A stretch of DNA of 44,965 nucleotides. It comes from Aurantiacibacter xanthus (GTDB lineage Bacteria; Pseudomonadota; Alphaproteobacteria; Sphingomonadales; Sphingomonadaceae). This document shows, one piece after another, positions 16,930 to 28,411 of this stretch. Numbering within the stretch: position 1 is the stretch's first letter; every line of letters begins with the position of its first letter. Position numbers and translations under genes: made by a program. The notes beneath the pieces were generated by a model. That model made no database searches. It was given only the letters and a program-made list of their open reading frames with translations, and had not been told where the DNA came from. The DNA lies in contig NZ_QXFM01000146.1 in assembly GCF_003584015.1 (NCBI RefSeq), positions 1 through 44,965 of the forward strand. The letters are read 5' to 3'.

Positions 16930-18882
16930 ATGCATCGCATCGTCTCCGCCACCGTCCATCCGGCACTGCGGCTCATTCTGCTGGCGCTTGCGCTGTGTCT
17001 GTCCGTCACCGCGAACGCGGAAGAACCCGACGTGCGAACCACCTGGCGTCTGCTCGATTATATCGCGGTCGACTACGCCTCCGCCGTTTCCGAGGGACGT
17101 GTTGCCGACGAATTCGAATATCGCGAAATGGTGGAGTTTTCCGATGTCGTGGCGCGGCAGATCGCTGCATTGCCGGATACTAAAGACAATCAAGCACTCA
17201 TCCGCCGATCGGACCAGCTGCGAGCTCTGATCGCCAATAAGGAACCCGCCGAGCGAGTTGGGCGCTTAGCGCGCGCGCTGGCAGCCTCGTTGCTGACAGC
17301 CTACCCGGTTCCGCTTGCCCCTTCGCAAGCGCCCGACCTTGACCGCGCCCGCACTCTCTTCGCGCAGAACTGCGCCTCGTGTCACGGCGCCGCCGGAAGT
17401 GCGCCACCGGCCGCAATGCAGGCACTTGATCCCCCGCCGATCGACTTCACCGATATCGACCGGGCGCGGCAGCGCAGTGCGTTCGGGCTTTACCAGGTCA
17501 TCACGCAAGGGCTGGAAGGAACGTCCATGGCCAGCTTCGCATCGCTGTCCGACGAGGATCGCTGGGCGCTTGCATTCCATGCCGGCAGCATTGCTTTTGA
17601 AGATGTGGCCAAGGGCGAGCGTATTTGGCGGGAAGATGATGGCATACGCCAGCTTGTCCCCGATCTCGAGACGCTCGCCGCGCTCACACCGGAAAGTCTG
17701 GCCGAGCAGATCGGCGAGGACCGTGCGCTCGCCGTCATGGCCTATCTTCGCGCCAATCCCGATGCGGTGGGACAGGCAAATGACGCAGGTTCGCTCGCCT
17801 TCGTTCGCGATACGCTCGATCGCAGCCTGTCAGCTTATCGGGCTGGCAACCGAGAGGAAGCGCGGCAGCTTGCCCTGTCTGCCTATCTCGACGGGTTTGA
17901 ACCCCTGGAGGCCCTCCTGGCAACGCGCGATGGCGGTTTGATGCGGGAGGTAGAACAGGCGCTCGGGCAATTCCGGGCCGGAATAGAGTCCGGTGCGAAT
18001 CCATCCGAACTACAGCAACTAAGGGCTCGCATCGATAGTCTGCTGGCCAGAGCCGAGGGAGCGTTGGCTCCTGAGGCGGCCAGCGAAATCTCGACCTTTC
18101 TCGGGGCGTTCACCATCCTGCTGCGCGAGGGGATCGAAGCACTTCTGGTTGTGATCGCCATGATCGCCTTTGTGAAAAAGTCGCAGCGCTCCGAGGTATT
18201 GCCCTATATCCATGGTGGGTGGATCGCTGCTCTTTTCGCAGGTGTCGCCACCTGGGTCGTAGCAACCTACTTCGTCAGCATCAGCGGGGCGAGCCGCGAG
18301 ATGACCGAAGGGATCGGCGCGCTGCTTGCGGCTGTCATTCTCGTATCGGTCGGGATCTGGATGCACGGCAAATCCCAGGCCGAGGAGTGGCGGCGCTATA
18401 TCCAGGAAAAAATGGGCAAGGCGCTTTCGCGCGGATCGGCATGGTTTCTCTTCGGTCTCGCATTCGTGGTCGTCTACCGGGAAGCGTTCGAGACCATCCT
18501 GTTCTACGCTGCCCTGTGGAACCCGCAGAGCAGCGGCATCATACTGGCAGGTGCCTTGTCCGCAGTAGCGCTGCTGGCGCTCATTGCATGGGCCATGCTG
18601 CGCTACAGCCGCAAACTGCCGATCACCCAGTTCTTCCGCTACAGTGCTATCCTGATTGCGATCCTTGCGGTCATTCTCGCGGGCAAGGGCGTGGGCGCTT
18701 TCCAGGAGGCCGGAGTTCTTTCCGCCACTTTCATTGCCGGCTTGCCGCGCCTCGCCGAACTCGGCTTCTTCCCGACTGTCGAGACGATCGGCGCGCAATT
18801 GCTCACGCTGCTGGCCCTGATTGCCGGATTTCGGGTAAGTCGATCACCATCGGGACCGCAGCCGGCAGCTGTCGAGGGATAG
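16930..18882 (+). CDS. pbrT: Cytochrome c-FTR1 family permease (PbrT/EfeU-like)
   Basis: A 650-aa protein with a signal peptide (residues 1-30), a periplasmic region carrying a cytochrome c haem site CASCH (C148, C151, H152), and a C-terminal FTR1 permease with about seven membrane helices. The two FTR1 metal motifs are visible as REGIE (399-403) and a variant REAFE (517-521). FTR1 proteins import ferric iron after oxidation. The cytochrome-fused version resembles PbrT, the lead-uptake protein of pbr operons, and here too it lies beside a PbrR/CadR-type regulator. A candidate Fur box upstream instead hints at iron control. No obvious Shine-Dalgarno precedes the ATG. Confidence 0.82.
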   Translation: MHRIVSATVHPALRLILLALALCLSVTANAEEPDVRTTWRLLDYIAVDYASAVSEGRVADEFEYREMVEFSDVVARQIAALPDTKDNQALIRRSDQLRALIANKEPAERVGRLARALAASLLTAYPVPLAPSQAPDLDRARTLFAQNCASCHGAAGSAPPAAMQALDPPPIDFTDIDRARQRSAFGLYQVITQGLEGTSMASFASLSDEDRWALAFHAGSIAFEDVAKGERIWREDDGIRQLVPDLETLAALTPESLAEQIGEDRALAVMAYLRANPDAVGQANDAGSLAFVRDTLDRSLSAYRAGNREEARQLALSAYLDGFEPLEALLATRDGGLMREVEQALGQFRAGIESGANPSELQQLRARIDSLLARAEGALAPEAASEISTFLGAFTILLREGIEALLVVIAMIAFVKKSQRSEVLPYIHGGWIAALFAGVATWVVATYFVSISGASREMTEGIGALLAAVILVSVGIWMHGKSQAEEWRRYIQEKMGKALSRGSAWFLFGLAFVVVYREAFETILFYAALWNPQSSGIILAGALSAVALLALIAWAMLRYSRKLPITQFFRYSAILIAILAVILAGKGVGAFQEAGVLSATFIAGLPRLAELGFFPTVETIGAQLLTLLALIAGFRVSRSPSGPQPAAVEG

Positions 18883-18899
18883 GAGATCCCGGTTTGCGA

Positions 18900-19376
18900 T
18901 CAGCGGGGTCCGGTGCCGAGACGGCGCGCGAGCCACAAGGTGGCCGTGGGAACCGCGACCCACATCACGATCGGTACCAGGCCGATTTTGGTCCCGGGCA
19001 CAAGCGGCATGATTGCACTATAGGACCACCCCCAGTCGGCACCGACAGCCAGCACTTCGACCATGGCAGTAATGGCCAGGCCGATTCCCAGGAACACGAC
19101 AAAACGCGAGATCGGCCAGTCTACGAGCCACGGCGTTTTACCACTGCCGACAGAGGCGCCGAGATAAGCGGCCACCATGATCCCGGCATCGCCGAACGAG
19201 GCCAGGCCGCAGCGACGTGCTGCCTCGGCAGGCGACAGACCTCCCGACTGGTAGAAAGGAAGCTGGAGCATCTCCCAGGCGAAAGCGATGAGAATTCCGA
19301 ATATCGCGATCCAGAGGGCTGGATGAGCACCGCGCCATTCGCGCGATTCCTCAGAGATTTGGTCCTGATCCTGCAT
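18900..19376 (-). CDS. Small membrane protein at the end of the copper operon
   Basis: A 158-aa protein with about four hydrophobic segments (LWIAIFGILIAFAWEMLQLPFY, GIMVAAYLGASVG, FVVFLGIGLAITAMVEVLAV, LVPIVMWVAVPTATLWLA). I chose ATG 19376; the longer frame to 19541 runs back over the ATPase gene. It begins 44 bases after the ATPase stop and is the last gene of the minus-strand copper operon, converging on the FTR1 gene with 17 bases between stops. I do not recognise a characterised family; the WEMLQLPFY motif may be diagnostic. Confidence 0.65.
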   Translation of the reverse strand: MQDQDQISEESREWRGAHPALWIAIFGILIAFAWEMLQLPFYQSGGLSPAEAARRCGLASFGDAGIMVAAYLGASVGSGKTPWLVDWPISRFVVFLGIGLAITAMVEVLAVGADWGWSYSAIMPLVPGTKIGLVPIVMWVAVPTATLWLARRLGTGPR

Positions 19377-19420
19377 CGTCTGATTCGTCACTCCTGCGAT
19401 CTCCGTCCCGTCCCCATCGC

Positions 19421-21760
19421 TCAGGTATCGAATTTGGGAAGAGCGAGGCCGCGCAGGCGCAGGGCGTTGCCGATCACCGATACCGAAGACAGGCTCATCG
19501 CTGCGGCCGCGATCATCGGGTTCAAAAGCAACCCGGTCCATGGATAGAGGACACCTGCTGCGACCGGTATGCCGAGCGCATTATACGCAAAGGCAAAGAA
19601 CAGGTTCTGCCTGATGTTGCGCATAGTGGCCCGAGACAGGACGAGCGCCTGAACAACGCCGACGAGGTCGCCGCGCACCAATGTCACGCCCGCGCTTTCG
19701 ATCGCGACATCGGTACCCGTTCCCATCGCGATGCCGACATGCGAAGCGGCAAGCGCGGGTGCGTCGTTTATGCCGTCGCCGGCCATAGCGACCCGGCGAC
19801 CCTCGCTCTTCAACTGCTCGATCTTGCGATGTTTGTCCTCGGGCGAGACGTTCGCTTCGACTTCGTCGATACCGACCTGGCTTGCTACCGCACGCGCGGT
19901 GGCTTCGCTGTCGCCGGTAAGCATCACGATCTTGATGCCGCGCTCATGCAACGCGGCAATAGCGGTGCGGCTGGTTGCCTTGATCGGATCGGCGACCGCG
20001 ATAAGGCCTGCCGGTGCCCCGTCCACGGCCACGAACATCACCGTCTGTCCGAGGCTTCGGCCTTCGTCCGCCGTTGACCGCCAGCCTTCTTCGAGCGCCC
20101 CTATACGCTCCATCATCTTTTCATTCCCGATCGCGACCAGGCGCTTGTCGACATTTGCCTGGATACCTTCGCCGGTCACGGATTCGATATCGGAAGCGTC
20201 GAGAATGGCAGCGCCCCTGTTTTGAGCCCCTTCCACGATCGCGTGGGCGAGCGGATGCTCGCTTCCTCTCTCAACGGCAGCGACAAGGCTCAGCAATTCC
20301 TGCTCGTCGAAATTTGGCTGCGGTTTTACGTCGACAAGATCAGGCTTGCCCCGGGTCAGCGTTCCGGTCTTGTCGACGACCAGCGTATCGATCTTTTCCA
20401 GCGTTTCGAGCGCTTCGGCGTTCTTGATCAGGATCCCGTGCTGCGCGCCCTTGCCGGTACCGGTCATGATCGACATCGGCGTCGCCAGTCCGAGCGCGCA
20501 GGGACACGCGATGATCAGAACGGCGACCGCGTTGACGAGCGCGTAGGCAAGGGCCGGTGCCGGTCCCCAGATGGCCCAGACGACAAAACTCACGATAGCG
20601 ACAAGGACGACGATGGGTACGAACCATCCGGTGACCTGGTCGGCGAGCCGCTGGATCGGTGCCCGGCTGCGCTGGGCCTCCGCGACCATCTGCACGATCT
20701 TCGAGAGCATGGTGTCCGCGCCGACCTGCGTCGCGCGCATGGTGAAGCTGCCGGTCTGGTTTACGGTGCCCCCGATCACGGGATCGCCCGCGCTTTTCTT
20801 GACGGGAATGGGTTCGCCACTGATCATGGATTCGTCGATGGCACTGCTTCCATCCTCGAGCGTGCCATCGACGGGGACCTTGTCGCCCGGACGCACGCGC
20901 AGCAGGTCCCCCGACGTCAATTCATCGAGCGGTACTTCGCGCTCGTCCCCGCGACCGAAGATCTTCATCGCGGTCGGGGGTGCGAGTTCGAGAAGCGCTC
21001 GCAAGGCGCTCGATGTCGATCCGCGCGCCTTGAGCTCGAGCACCTGCCCGAGCAGCACGAGGGTCGTGATAACCGCTGCGGCCTCGTAATAGACGCCGAC
21101 CCGGCCCGCATGATCGCGGAATGCCTCGGGAAAGATGTCCGGGGCGAGGGTTGCCACAAGGCTGAACAGATAGGCGATGGCGACGCCGAAGCCGATCAGG
21201 GTGAACATGTTGAGGTTCATGGTCCGGACCGATTGCAGCGCGCGGGTGAAGAAGGGCCAGCCGCCCCAAAGCACCACCGGAGTTGCCAGCAGGAGCTGCA
21301 GCCACTGCGCGATAGCGGGTTCGATGACCTGATCGAACGGTCGCGACGGGATCATGTCGCCCATCGCATAGGCGAAGAGCGGCAGCGTGAAGAGCGCGCT
21401 CCACCAGAACCTTCGCCGCATGTCGACGAGTTCGGGATCGGGGCCCTCGTTCAGAGTGACCGTTTCGGGTTCGAGGGCCATCCCGCATATCGGGCAAGAG
21501 CCCGGCCCCGGCTGCCGGATCTCCGGATGCATCGGACAGGTGTATATGGTACCTTCCGGGACATCCTCGACAGCATCGAGGTGCGCCTTCGAAAGATACA
21601 TCTCCGGATCCGCGCGGAACTTGTCGAGGCAGCGCGAGGAGCAGAAGTAATGGTCGCCACCCTCGTGTCGATCGACGAAGCGGGCGCCGTCCATCTTCAC
21701 GCTCATTCCGCAAACGGGGTCGGTCGCCATACCCTCGATTGCATTGTGCCCATCGCTCAT
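19421..21760 (-). CDS. copA: Copper-exporting P1B-type ATPase with YHS and HMBD N-terminal domains
   Basis: A 779-aa ATPase expected to pump Cu(I) from cytosol to periplasm. The N-terminus has a YHS-type domain ([13 protein letters not shown] and [10 protein letters not shown]) followed by a heavy-metal-binding domain ([22 protein letters not shown]) in place of the classical GMTCxxC HMA domain. The transport motif CPC is in [13 protein letters not shown] (about residue 418), the phosphorylation loop is [11 protein letters not shown] (about residue 460), and the hinge is [13 protein letters not shown] 21760 is 14 bases downstream of the multicopper oxidase stop, in the same operon, so cytosolic Cu(I) export is paired with periplasmic oxidation. 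Confidence 0.93.
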   Translation of the reverse strand: MSDGHNAIEGMATDPVCGMSVKMDGARFVDRHEGGDHYFCSSRCLDKFRADPEMYLSKAHLDAVEDVPEGTIYTCPMHPEIRQPGPGSCPICGMALEPETVTLNEGPDPELVDMRRRFWWSALFTLPLFAYAMGDMIPSRPFDQVIEPAIAQWLQLLLATPVVLWGGWPFFTRALQSVRTMNLNMFTLIGFGVAIAYLFSLVATLAPDIFPEAFRDHAGRVGVYYEAAAVITTLVLLGQVLELKARGSTSSALRALLELAPPTAMKIFGRGDEREVPLDELTSGDLLRVRPGDKVPVDGTLEDGSSAIDESMISGEPIPVKKSAGDPVIGGTVNQTGSFTMRATQVGADTMLSKIVQMVAEAQRSRAPIQRLADQVTGWFVPIVVLVAIVSFVVWAIWGPAPALAYALVNAVAVLIIACPCALGLATPMSIMTGTGKGAQHGILIKNAEALETLEKIDTLVVDKTGTLTRGKPDLVDVKPQPNFDEQELLSLVAAVERGSEHPLAHAIVEGAQNRGAAILDASDIESVTGEGIQANVDKRLVAIGNEKMMERIGALEEGWRSTADEGRSLGQTVMFVAVDGAPAGLIAVADPIKATSRTAIAALHERGIKIVMLTGDSEATARAVASQVGIDEVEANVSPEDKHRKIEQLKSEGRRVAMAGDGINDAPALAASHVGIAMGTGTDVAIESAGVTLVRGDLVGVVQALVLSRATMRNIRQNLFFAFAYNALGIPVAAGVLYPWTGLLLNPMIAAAAMSLSSVSVIGNALRLRGLALPKFDT

Positions 21761-21773
21761 CTGTCGTTCTCCC

Positions 21774-23315
21774 CTAATTGGCCATCACCACGAACTGCCC
21801 CATCATGCCTGCGTCCTCGTGCTCGAGGATATGGCAGTGATACATGTAGGGAGTGTCGGGATCGGTATTTTCTTCGAACCGCAACAGCAGCCTGACCTGT
21901 TCACGCGGGTTGACGATTACGGTGTCCTTGAAGCCCGCCTCTTCCGCCCGCGGAGGCCGACCGTCCCGGTCGAGCAAGCGGAACTGCACGTTATGAATAT
22001 GAAAGGGATGGGCCATCATCGATGCGTTGGCGATTTCCCATATTTCCCACTGACCCACCGGTACGCGCTGATTGATGACGTCCATGTCCATGGTTTCGCC
22101 GTTGATCGACATGCCCCGGCCCATCATGCCCATATCGAGCACGAAACGGCGGCTGCGATCGGCGAGTGAGGGGTCTGGCGCAGCAAGCGCGGCCAGAGTG
22201 GGCGGGAGCATTACTGGAGTTGACGCGCCTGAGGGGCGCATATCGAGGATCGAAAACGTGCGCCCCTGCCTCTCGCGATCGGCCCGGTTTCCCATCATTC
22301 CGCCGCCCATCATACCCCCGCCTTGCCCGCCCATCATGCCCATGGCGTTAGCAGGGCTGCTGGCAATCAGCCGGAGCGGGCGCCCTTCGGAAAGATCGAC
22401 GATCACTTGTGCGCGTTCGCCTGGGGCAAGGGTAAGACTGCGAACCTCGCTTGGCGCGGCAAGCAGGCCGCCATCGCTTGCGATGAGTTGCATCGGACGA
22501 TCACCTTCGAGCGAGAAGGTGTAGAACCGCGCATTCGATCCATTGAGAAGCCGCAGGCGCAGCGGACCGGCGGCGGCCTCGAAAACGGCATTGGCCGTTC
22601 CGTTCACATAGATGCGCTCACCCATCACCCCCATCATCCGCGAGTGCATATCGAGCGGGTAAACAAGGCGGCCCGCGCCGTCGATCACGCGATCCTGCAC
22701 GACGAGCGGTATGTCATCTACACCGTACCGGCTCGGCAGATCGAGGCGATCCTCTTCCTCGTCGCGCACGTAGATCGGGGCAGCAAGTCCGGCATAGACC
22801 TGTGGTCCGGCCCGGCGATGCAGATGCGAATGATACCAGTATAACGAAGCGCGCTGGCGTATTTCGAAGGACGGGCTCCAGCGCTCACCGGGCCGTATGA
22901 GCTGGTGCGGCCCGCCATCCGCTGTGGCGGGAAGTTCGAAACCATGCCAGTGGACGGTCGCATCTTCGGCAAGCTTGTTGTCGATGTGAAAGCGAACCTG
23001 TTCGCCGCGGCGCATTTCGAGGGTCGGGCCGAGATAGGATGCGTCGATACCGATCGTCGGTGACGCCGTGCCGGGCACGAATTCTTTCTCGCCCGGTGTC
23101 AGGGACAGGCGAAAGACACGCTCGCCCCGTTCGATCGTTCCTGCCTGTAGCCGAGGTATGGCAAGAGGATTGCTTTCGCCTCCCTGATCGAGCGACATCC
23201 TGCTTTGCGTACCGCAACCCAGCAGCGGCAGCGCGGCGAAACCCGTCGCCGCGAGGCCGGCGCTCTTGATGAAGTCGCGGCGATCCTTAAAATCGGGCCT
23301 GTCGATACCTGGCAT
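21774..23315 (-). CDS. CueO-like multicopper oxidase
   Basis: A 513-aa periplasmic cuprous oxidase candidate. ATG 23315 (AGGTG upstream) gives a twin-arginine start ([25 protein letters not shown]) that also has a lipobox-like Cys. The copper ligands are visible: [26 protein letters not shown] and the C-terminal [17 protein letters not shown] Met-rich loop ([18 protein letters not shown]) in the middle resembles the CueO substrate-copper region. Distinct from the PcoA-type oxidase at 37638, this one sits between the Cus pump genes and the ATPase. The longer upstream frame to 23369 has no basis. Confidence 0.9.
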   Translation of the reverse strand: MPGIDRPDFKDRRDFIKSAGLAATGFAALPLLGCGTQSRMSLDQGGESNPLAIPRLQAGTIERGERVFRLSLTPGEKEFVPGTASPTIGIDASYLGPTLEMRRGEQVRFHIDNKLAEDATVHWHGFELPATADGGPHQLIRPGERWSPSFEIRQRASLYWYHSHLHRRAGPQVYAGLAAPIYVRDEEEDRLDLPSRYGVDDIPLVVQDRVIDGAGRLVYPLDMHSRMMGVMGERIYVNGTANAVFEAAAGPLRLRLLNGSNARFYTFSLEGDRPMQLIASDGGLLAAPSEVRSLTLAPGERAQVIVDLSEGRPLRLIASSPANAMGMMGGQGGGMMGGGMMGNRADRERQGRTFSILDMRPSGASTPVMLPPTLAALAAPDPSLADRSRRFVLDMGMMGRGMSINGETMDMDVINQRVPVGQWEIWEIANASMMAHPFHIHNVQFRLLDRDGRPPRAEEAGFKDTVIVNPREQVRLLLRFEENTDPDTPYMYHCHILEHEDAGMMGQFVVMAN

Positions 23316-23373
23316 ATTCACCTGTTTTTGCGTGGGAGGCACCGGCGCAACCGAGCGCCTCCCACCCACCGTC

Positions 23374-23760
23374 CTATCGCGGCGTTACCGAGGTAACGAC
23401 GCTGCCTTCGGTTCCAGTACGAAATTCAAAGGCTATTCCCTCACCGACACTGACCTGTTCGAGGATTTGCGCGTCGGCTTCGAAGGTCATGGTCATCGCG
23501 GGCCATCCGATACTTTCGACCGGACCATGCTCGATGGTCACCGTGCCCGCCTCGGAATCGATGGCTGTAACCGTTCCCTCCGCGCTGGCGCTCTGCTCGC
23601 CGCCGGTCTCCTCCGCCATCGGCATTTCGCCTGACATGGGCATGCTGTCCGAGTTCGCCATGTCGTCTGACATCATGGTCTCTGAGCTGTCGTCTGCAGC
23701 GTCGCAGGCTGCAAGCGCCAGCGGTGCCGCGAGCAGGATCATGTAGGTTGGGGTACGCAC
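23374..23760 (-). CDS. cusF: CusF-like copper-binding lipoprotein
   Basis: A 128-aa lipoprotein: signal sequence then LAAC, an acidic Met-rich linker ([12 protein letters not shown]), then a CusF domain with WPAMTMTF, whose Trp and two Met form the Cu(I)/Ag(I) site in CusF. The start is GTG 23760, preceded by AAGGAG with 7-base spacing; the gene overlaps the end of cusA by 22 bases. It would hand periplasmic Cu(I) to CusB/CusA. Since CusB here has its own fused CusF domain, the operon encodes two CusF modules. Confidence 0.88.
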   Translation of the reverse strand: MRTPTYMILLAAPLALAACDAADDSSETMMSDDMANSDSMPMSGEMPMAEETGGEQSASAEGTVTAIDSEAGTVTIEHGPVESIGWPAMTMTFEADAQILEQVSVGEGIAFEFRTGTEGSVVTSVTPR

Positions 23761-26700
23761 TCTTCTTCTCCTTGAGGGTTGGCCGGTTTTTCCGGACGGG
23801 GGCGCCGCAACAACAGATAGGCGGCGGGAAGCAGGAACATGGACAGGAGCGGGGCGGTGATCATGCCGCCAACCATCGGTGCGGCGATGCGGCTCATGAC
23901 TTCCGAGCCCGCGCCGGTGCCGATCAGGATCGGAAAGAGACCCGCAAGGATGACTGCGACGGTCATCGCCTTGGGCCGCACGCGCAGGAGCGCGCCTTCC
24001 CGGATGGCCTCGTCTACTTCTTCGGCGCTCAGATCACCGCGTCGCCGCTCCAGTGCGGCTTTCAGGTAAATCAGCATCACTACGCCGAATTCGGCGGAGA
24101 CGCCGGCAAGCGCGATGAAACCGACCGCAGTCGCCACCGACTGGTTGTAGCCCATCAGATAGAGCAACCAGTATCCGCCCGTCAGCGCGAAGGGCAGCGT
24201 GCCCATGATCAGCAAGGCTTCGTCCCAGCGCCGGAAAATGAGATAGAGCAGCAGGAAAATGATCGCAAGCGTCGCGGGAACCACGACCTTCAGTCGCTCA
24301 TAGGCGCGCGTCAGATATTCGAACTGGCCCGCATAGGACAGGCTGACGCCGGCAGGAAGATCGACACCCGCGGCGACGACCTCCTGCAGATCGGCGACCA
24401 CCGAAGTAAGATCGCGGCCCCGGACGTCGACGTAGATGTAGCTGGTCAGTCGGCCCTGTTCGCTCTTGAGCATGGGCGGACCGTCGCTGACGGCGATACG
24501 GGCGACAGTGCCAAGCGTGATCTGTTGGCCGGACGGCGTCAGAACCGGCAAGGCCCTGAGTTCCTCGACGCTGTCCCTGATTTCGCGGGGATAGCGCACA
24601 TTGATCGGATAGCGCGCCAGCCCCTCGACGGTCCGTGCGACATTGGCACCGCCAACTGCACCAGAGACGATCTGCTGGATGTCGGCAATGTTGAGCCCGT
24701 ATCGCGCGGCCGCCATCCGGTCGATATCGACATCGACATAGCGACCGCCCGACAGGCGCTCCGCCAGGGCGGAACTCACGCCAGGCACGGTCTTGGCGAT
24801 ACGCTCCACATCGAGTGCAACGCGTGCGAGTTGATCGAGATCGTCGCCTGAAACCTTGACCCCGATCGGGCTCTTGATCCCGGTCGCGAGCATGTCGATC
24901 CGGTTGCGGATCGGCGGCACCCAGACATTGGCGAGGCCCGGCACCTGAACGACCCGGTCAAGTTCCTCGACCAGCAGATCGGGCGTCATTCCCTCGCGCC
25001 ACTCCTCGCGCGGCTTGAAGCGGATCGTCGTTTCGAACATCGTCAGGGGAGCCGGATCCGTCGCTGTATCGGCGCGCCCCGCCTTGCCGAACACCGTTTC
25101 CACCTCGGGGACCGACTTGATCAGGCGATCGGTGCGCTGCAGCAGCGCCGAAGCCTCGCCGGGGGAAAGGCCGGGCAGCGCGCTCGGCATATAAAGCAAA
25201 TCGCCTTCATCGAGCGGCGGGAGGAACTCGCCGCCAAGCCGGGTGAAGGGGATCGCGGTGGTCAGGAAGATCAGCGCCGCGATCACCAGCGTTGCCTTTG
25301 GGCGCCGCATGACCCAGTCGAGCCCCGGACGATAGATTTTCGTCAGCCAGCGGTTGAGAAAATTGGAATCCTCCGAAGGGATCTTCCCACGGATCAGCCA
25401 TCCCATCATTACCGGCACCAGCGTTACCGACAGAATGGCCGCGGCCGCCATGGCATAGGTCTTGGTGAAAGCGAGCGGAGCGAACAACCGCCCTTCCTGC
25501 GCCTGCAGGGTGAAGACCGGTAGGAACGACAGCGTAATGATCAGCAGACTGAAGAACAACGCCGGTCCCACTTCCTTCGATGCATCGGCGATGATCCGCC
25601 AGCGTTCCTTCACCGCGAGCACGGTATCGGGATTCTCGTGTTCCCATCGCTCGAGATGCTTGTGCGCGTTCTCAATCATGACGACGGCGGCATCGACCAT
25701 CGCACCGACCGCGATGGCTATTCCACCCAGCGACATGATGTTGGCATTGACGCCCTGGATGCGCATCACGATGAAGGCCGCGAGCACGCCCAAAGGCAGG
25801 GTGATGATGGCGACAAGTGCCGAACGCGCGTGCCAGAGGAACAGCGCGCATACGAGCGCCACGACGATAAACTCTTCGATGAGCTTCGTGGTGAGGTTCT
25901 CTATAGACGCATCGATGAGCTGAGAGCGATCGTAGGTCGTGACGATCTCGACGCCTTCGGGAAGGCTTGCCTGCAAGTCGTCGAGTTTGAGTTCCACGGC
26001 TTGGATCGCGCTTCGCGCATCCGCGCCCTGGCGCAGGACGATGATGCCGCCGGCAACCTCGCCTTCGCCATTGAGCTCGGCGATGCCTCGGCGCAGTTCG
26101 GGGCCGACCTGGATCGTCGCTACGTCGCCCAGCGTGACCGGAACGCCGCCGCTCACCGCGCGCAGCGGGATCGCCCTGAAATCGTCGAGGTCGCCGAGAT
26201 AACCCGAGGCACGGACCATATATTCGGCTTCGCCCATCTCGACGATCGAGCCGCCCGCTTCCTGGTTGGCGGACTGGATTGCGCTCACGATCTCGGCGTG
26301 GGTCACGTCCAGCGATGCCATCCGGTAAGGCTCGAGCACGACCTGGTATTGCTTGACCATTCCGCCGACGCTCGCGACCTCGGCAATGCCGGGGATCGTC
26401 TTGAGCTCATAGCGCAGGAACCAGTCCTGCAGGCTGCGCAGTCCGGCAAGGTCGTGTCCGCCGCTGCGATCGATCAGCGCATATTCGTAGATCCACCCTA
26501 CCCCGGTGGCATCGGGGCCGAGCGTGCTCGTCACGCCATCGGGCAGGCGGACCTGCACCTGGTTGAGATATTCGAGCACACGCGATCGCGCCCAGTAGAG
26601 GTCGGTACCGTCCTCGAAGATGATATAGACATAGCTGTCGCCGAACATCGAGTAGCCGCGGACGGTTTTCGCCCCCGGCACCGAAAGCATGGTCGTTGCC

Positions 26701-26906
26701 AGGGGGTAGGTGACTTGGTCCTCGACGATCCGGGGGGCCTGCCCCGGATAGTTTGACCGGACCACAACCTGCACATCGGACAGATCGGGCAACGCGTCGA
26801 CCGGCGTCGTGCGCACCGCCCAGAAACCGGCCAGCGTTACCGCGACGGCGGCGAGAACGATAAACAGGCGGTTGGCGATCGAGGCATCAATTATCCGAGC
26901 AATCAT
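23739..26906 (-). CDS. cusA: CusA-type copper/silver RND transporter (HME4)
   Basis: A 1055-aa inner-membrane RND pump. ATG 26906 ([18 protein letters not shown]) overlaps the cusB stop by 4 bases; the longer frame to 27044 runs back into cusB and is rejected. TM4 has [18 protein letters not shown] (about residue 400), the HME4 signature of monovalent Cu/Ag exporters. Other recognisable segments are [51 protein letters not shown] and [10 protein letters not shown] near the C-terminus. It differs clearly from the CzcA at 6325. Confidence 0.93.
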   Translation of the reverse strand: MIARIIDASIANRLFIVLAAVAVTLAGFWAVRTTPVDALPDLSDVQVVVRSNYPGQAPRIVEDQVTYPLATTMLSVPGAKTVRGYSMFGDSYVYIIFEDGTDLYWARSRVLEYLNQVQVRLPDGVTSTLGPDATGVGWIYEYALIDRSGGHDLAGLRSLQDWFLRYELKTIPGIAEVASVGGMVKQYQVVLEPYRMASLDVTHAEIVSAIQSANQEAGGSIVEMGEAEYMVRASGYLGDLDDFRAIPLRAVSGGVPVTLGDVATIQVGPELRRGIAELNGEGEVAGGIIVLRQGADARSAIQAVELKLDDLQASLPEGVEIVTTYDRSQLIDASIENLTTKLIEEFIVVALVCALFLWHARSALVAIITLPLGVLAAFIVMRIQGVNANIMSLGGIAIAVGAMVDAAVVMIENAHKHLERWEHENPDTVLAVKERWRIIADASKEVGPALFFSLLIITLSFLPVFTLQAQEGRLFAPLAFTKTYAMAAAAILSVTLVPVMMGWLIRGKIPSEDSNFLNRWLTKIYRPGLDWVMRRPKATLVIAALIFLTTAIPFTRLGGEFLPPLDEGDLLYMPSALPGLSPGEASALLQRTDRLIKSVPEVETVFGKAGRADTATDPAPLTMFETTIRFKPREEWREGMTPDLLVEELDRVVQVPGLANVWVPPIRNRIDMLATGIKSPIGVKVSGDDLDQLARVALDVERIAKTVPGVSSALAERLSGGRYVDVDIDRMAAARYGLNIADIQQIVSGAVGGANVARTVEGLARYPINVRYPREIRDSVEELRALPVLTPSGQQITLGTVARIAVSDGPPMLKSEQGRLTSYIYVDVRGRDLTSVVADLQEVVAAGVDLPAGVSLSYAGQFEYLTRAYERLKVVVPATLAIIFLLLYLIFRRWDEALLIMGTLPFALTGGYWLLYLMGYNQSVATAVGFIALAGVSAEFGVVMLIYLKAALERRRGDLSAEEVDEAIREGALLRVRPKAMTVAVILAGLFPILIGTGAGSEVMSRIAAPMVGGMITAPLLSMFLLPAAYLLLRRPRPEKPANPQGEEECVPQPT

Positions 26907-28411
26907 TGTCCGGCCCTCGTGATAGACTCGATCCGGGGGCCGGCATCCTGCTGGGTGAAGGTGAAGCGCACCCTGTCGCCCGTCTCGAGCCCGCGCATTT
27001 GCGCCGCGCTCTTCGTGCGGAAGGTCATGGTCATCGCGGGCCAATCGAGCCGGGGCACAGGACCATGCCGCAGCGTCACCGAACCATTGGCGATCGACTG
27101 GATCGTGCCGGTGGCACCGAAGGTCGCTGGTTCGTCCTCGCCGCCGGTGGAAGCGTCATCTGCCTGATCGACCGGACGGACGTCGAGTCCGGTAAGGCTT
27201 GCTTCGGAATCGAGCAGGAACTGACCCGATGTCACGACCTGTTCGCCGGCCGACAGACCGGCCAGAACCTCGGTCCTGCCACCCGCTTCGCGGCCGATCC
27301 GGACCTCGGCGGGCATGAAACCGCCCTCGTCCTGCTTCACCATCACGATGGTTCGACGTCCGGTCCTGATAACGGCTTCGGACGGCACCAGCAGCGCGCG
27401 GCGTGTGTCCGGGGTCAGCGAGACCTGTGCGAACATGCCCGGCTTGAGGCGACCGGATGCATTGGACAGTTGCGCACGAACGGTGATCGTACGGCTTGCA
27501 TCCTCCGCGCTCGGCAGGATAGCGACAATGGGTCCGGAGAAGCGTTCCTCGGGGAATGCGGTCAGCGTCGCGCTGACAGGTTGCCCGACGCGTACATTCG
27601 CCGCCTGCGTTTCAGGCACCGCGGCTTCGAGCCAGATCGGTGAGAAACCGGTTATCTCGGCGAGCGTCTGTCCGGCCATGACTGTCATTCCCGGACGCAC
27701 GCCGAGCGATGTGATGGCACCTCCAATCGGCGCGGTAACGGTGATCGTGGACTGCGGACGTCCATTGCGCCCTACCGATGAGATCAGGCCTGGAGGCATG
27801 CCCAAAAGGCGCATGCGTTCGCGCATGGCCTGCGCAAGTTCTTCATCACCGCTGTTCAGGACGGCCAGATACTCCTGCTGCGCTCCGCCCCATTCGGGAA
27901 CCAGGATATCCGCGAGCGGCGCGCCCCGTCCAACGACATCGTCGGGCGCGCGGCCGTAGGTTCTTTGTACATAGCCTCCGGCACGTGGCTGGACGATCGC
28001 GACGTCGCGTTCGTTGTAGGCCAGAACGCCTGTGACGGTTATTTCCGGCTCGAGGACGCCGTACTCGGCTTCAGTGGTGCGGATGCCGAAATTCTGCACC
28101 AGGCCGGGATCTATCCTGACGCCTGCAGTGGCCTCCTCGCCCGCGCACTTGGGCACCAGCTGCATATCCATGAAGGGCGAATTGCCCGGCTCGTCGAAGT
28201 GCTGCCCCGGCACCATCGGGTCGTACCAGTAAAGGACCTCCTCGCATTCGGTCGCACTGCCGCCCGCGTCGCTTGCAACACCCTGGCCTTCGCCGAGCTG
28301 CGAGAGACCATAGCCGGCGGCAAGACTGATGAGCGCGACCGTGCCTGCCATCATCCAAGATTTCTGGCGCGGCGACAGCCTGTCCCACGCGGCTCCCATT
28401 GCGGCTCTCAT
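26903..28411 (-). CDS. cusB: CusB-type adaptor with N-terminal HMBD and C-terminal CusF domain
   Basis: A 502-aa periplasmic adaptor. ATG 28411 overlaps the cusC stop (ATGA); the upstream extension to 28642 is read through cusC and is not real. After an N-terminal anchor comes a heavy-metal-binding motif ([16 protein letters not shown] then [12 protein letters not shown]), then the barrel-sandwich/hairpin core ([34 protein letters not shown]), and finally a fused CusF domain with [14 protein letters not shown]. CusB-CusF fusions are known, but having a separate CusF-like lipoprotein in the same operon is redundant. Confidence 0.92.
   Translation of the reverse strand: MRAAMGAAWDRLSPRQKSWMMAGTVALISLAAGYGLSQLGEGQGVASDAGGSATECEEVLYWYDPMVPGQHFDEPGNSPFMDMQLVPKCAGEEATAGVRIDPGLVQNFGIRTTEAEYGVLEPEITVTGVLAYNERDVAIVQPRAGGYVQRTYGRAPDDVVGRGAPLADILVPEWGGAQQEYLAVLNSGDEELAQAMRERMRLLGMPPGLISSVGRNGRPQSTITVTAPIGGAITSLGVRPGMTVMAGQTLAEITGFSPIWLEAAVPETQAANVRVGQPVSATLTAFPEERFSGPIVAILPSAEDASRTITVRAQLSNASGRLKPGMFAQVSLTPDTRRALLVPSEAVIRTGRRTIVMVKQDEGGFMPAEVRIGREAGGRTEVLAGLSAGEQVVTSGQFLLDSEASLTGLDVRPVDQADDASTGGEDEPATFGATGTIQSIANGSVTLRHGPVPRLDWPAMTMTFRTKSAAQMRGLETGDRVRFTFTQQDAGPRIESITRAGQ

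Noticed and set aside
20222-21895. Plus-strand ORF (557 codons) opposite the Cu-ATPase
   Set aside because: It overlaps a fully motif-supported ATPase on the other strand and has no recognisable protein features.
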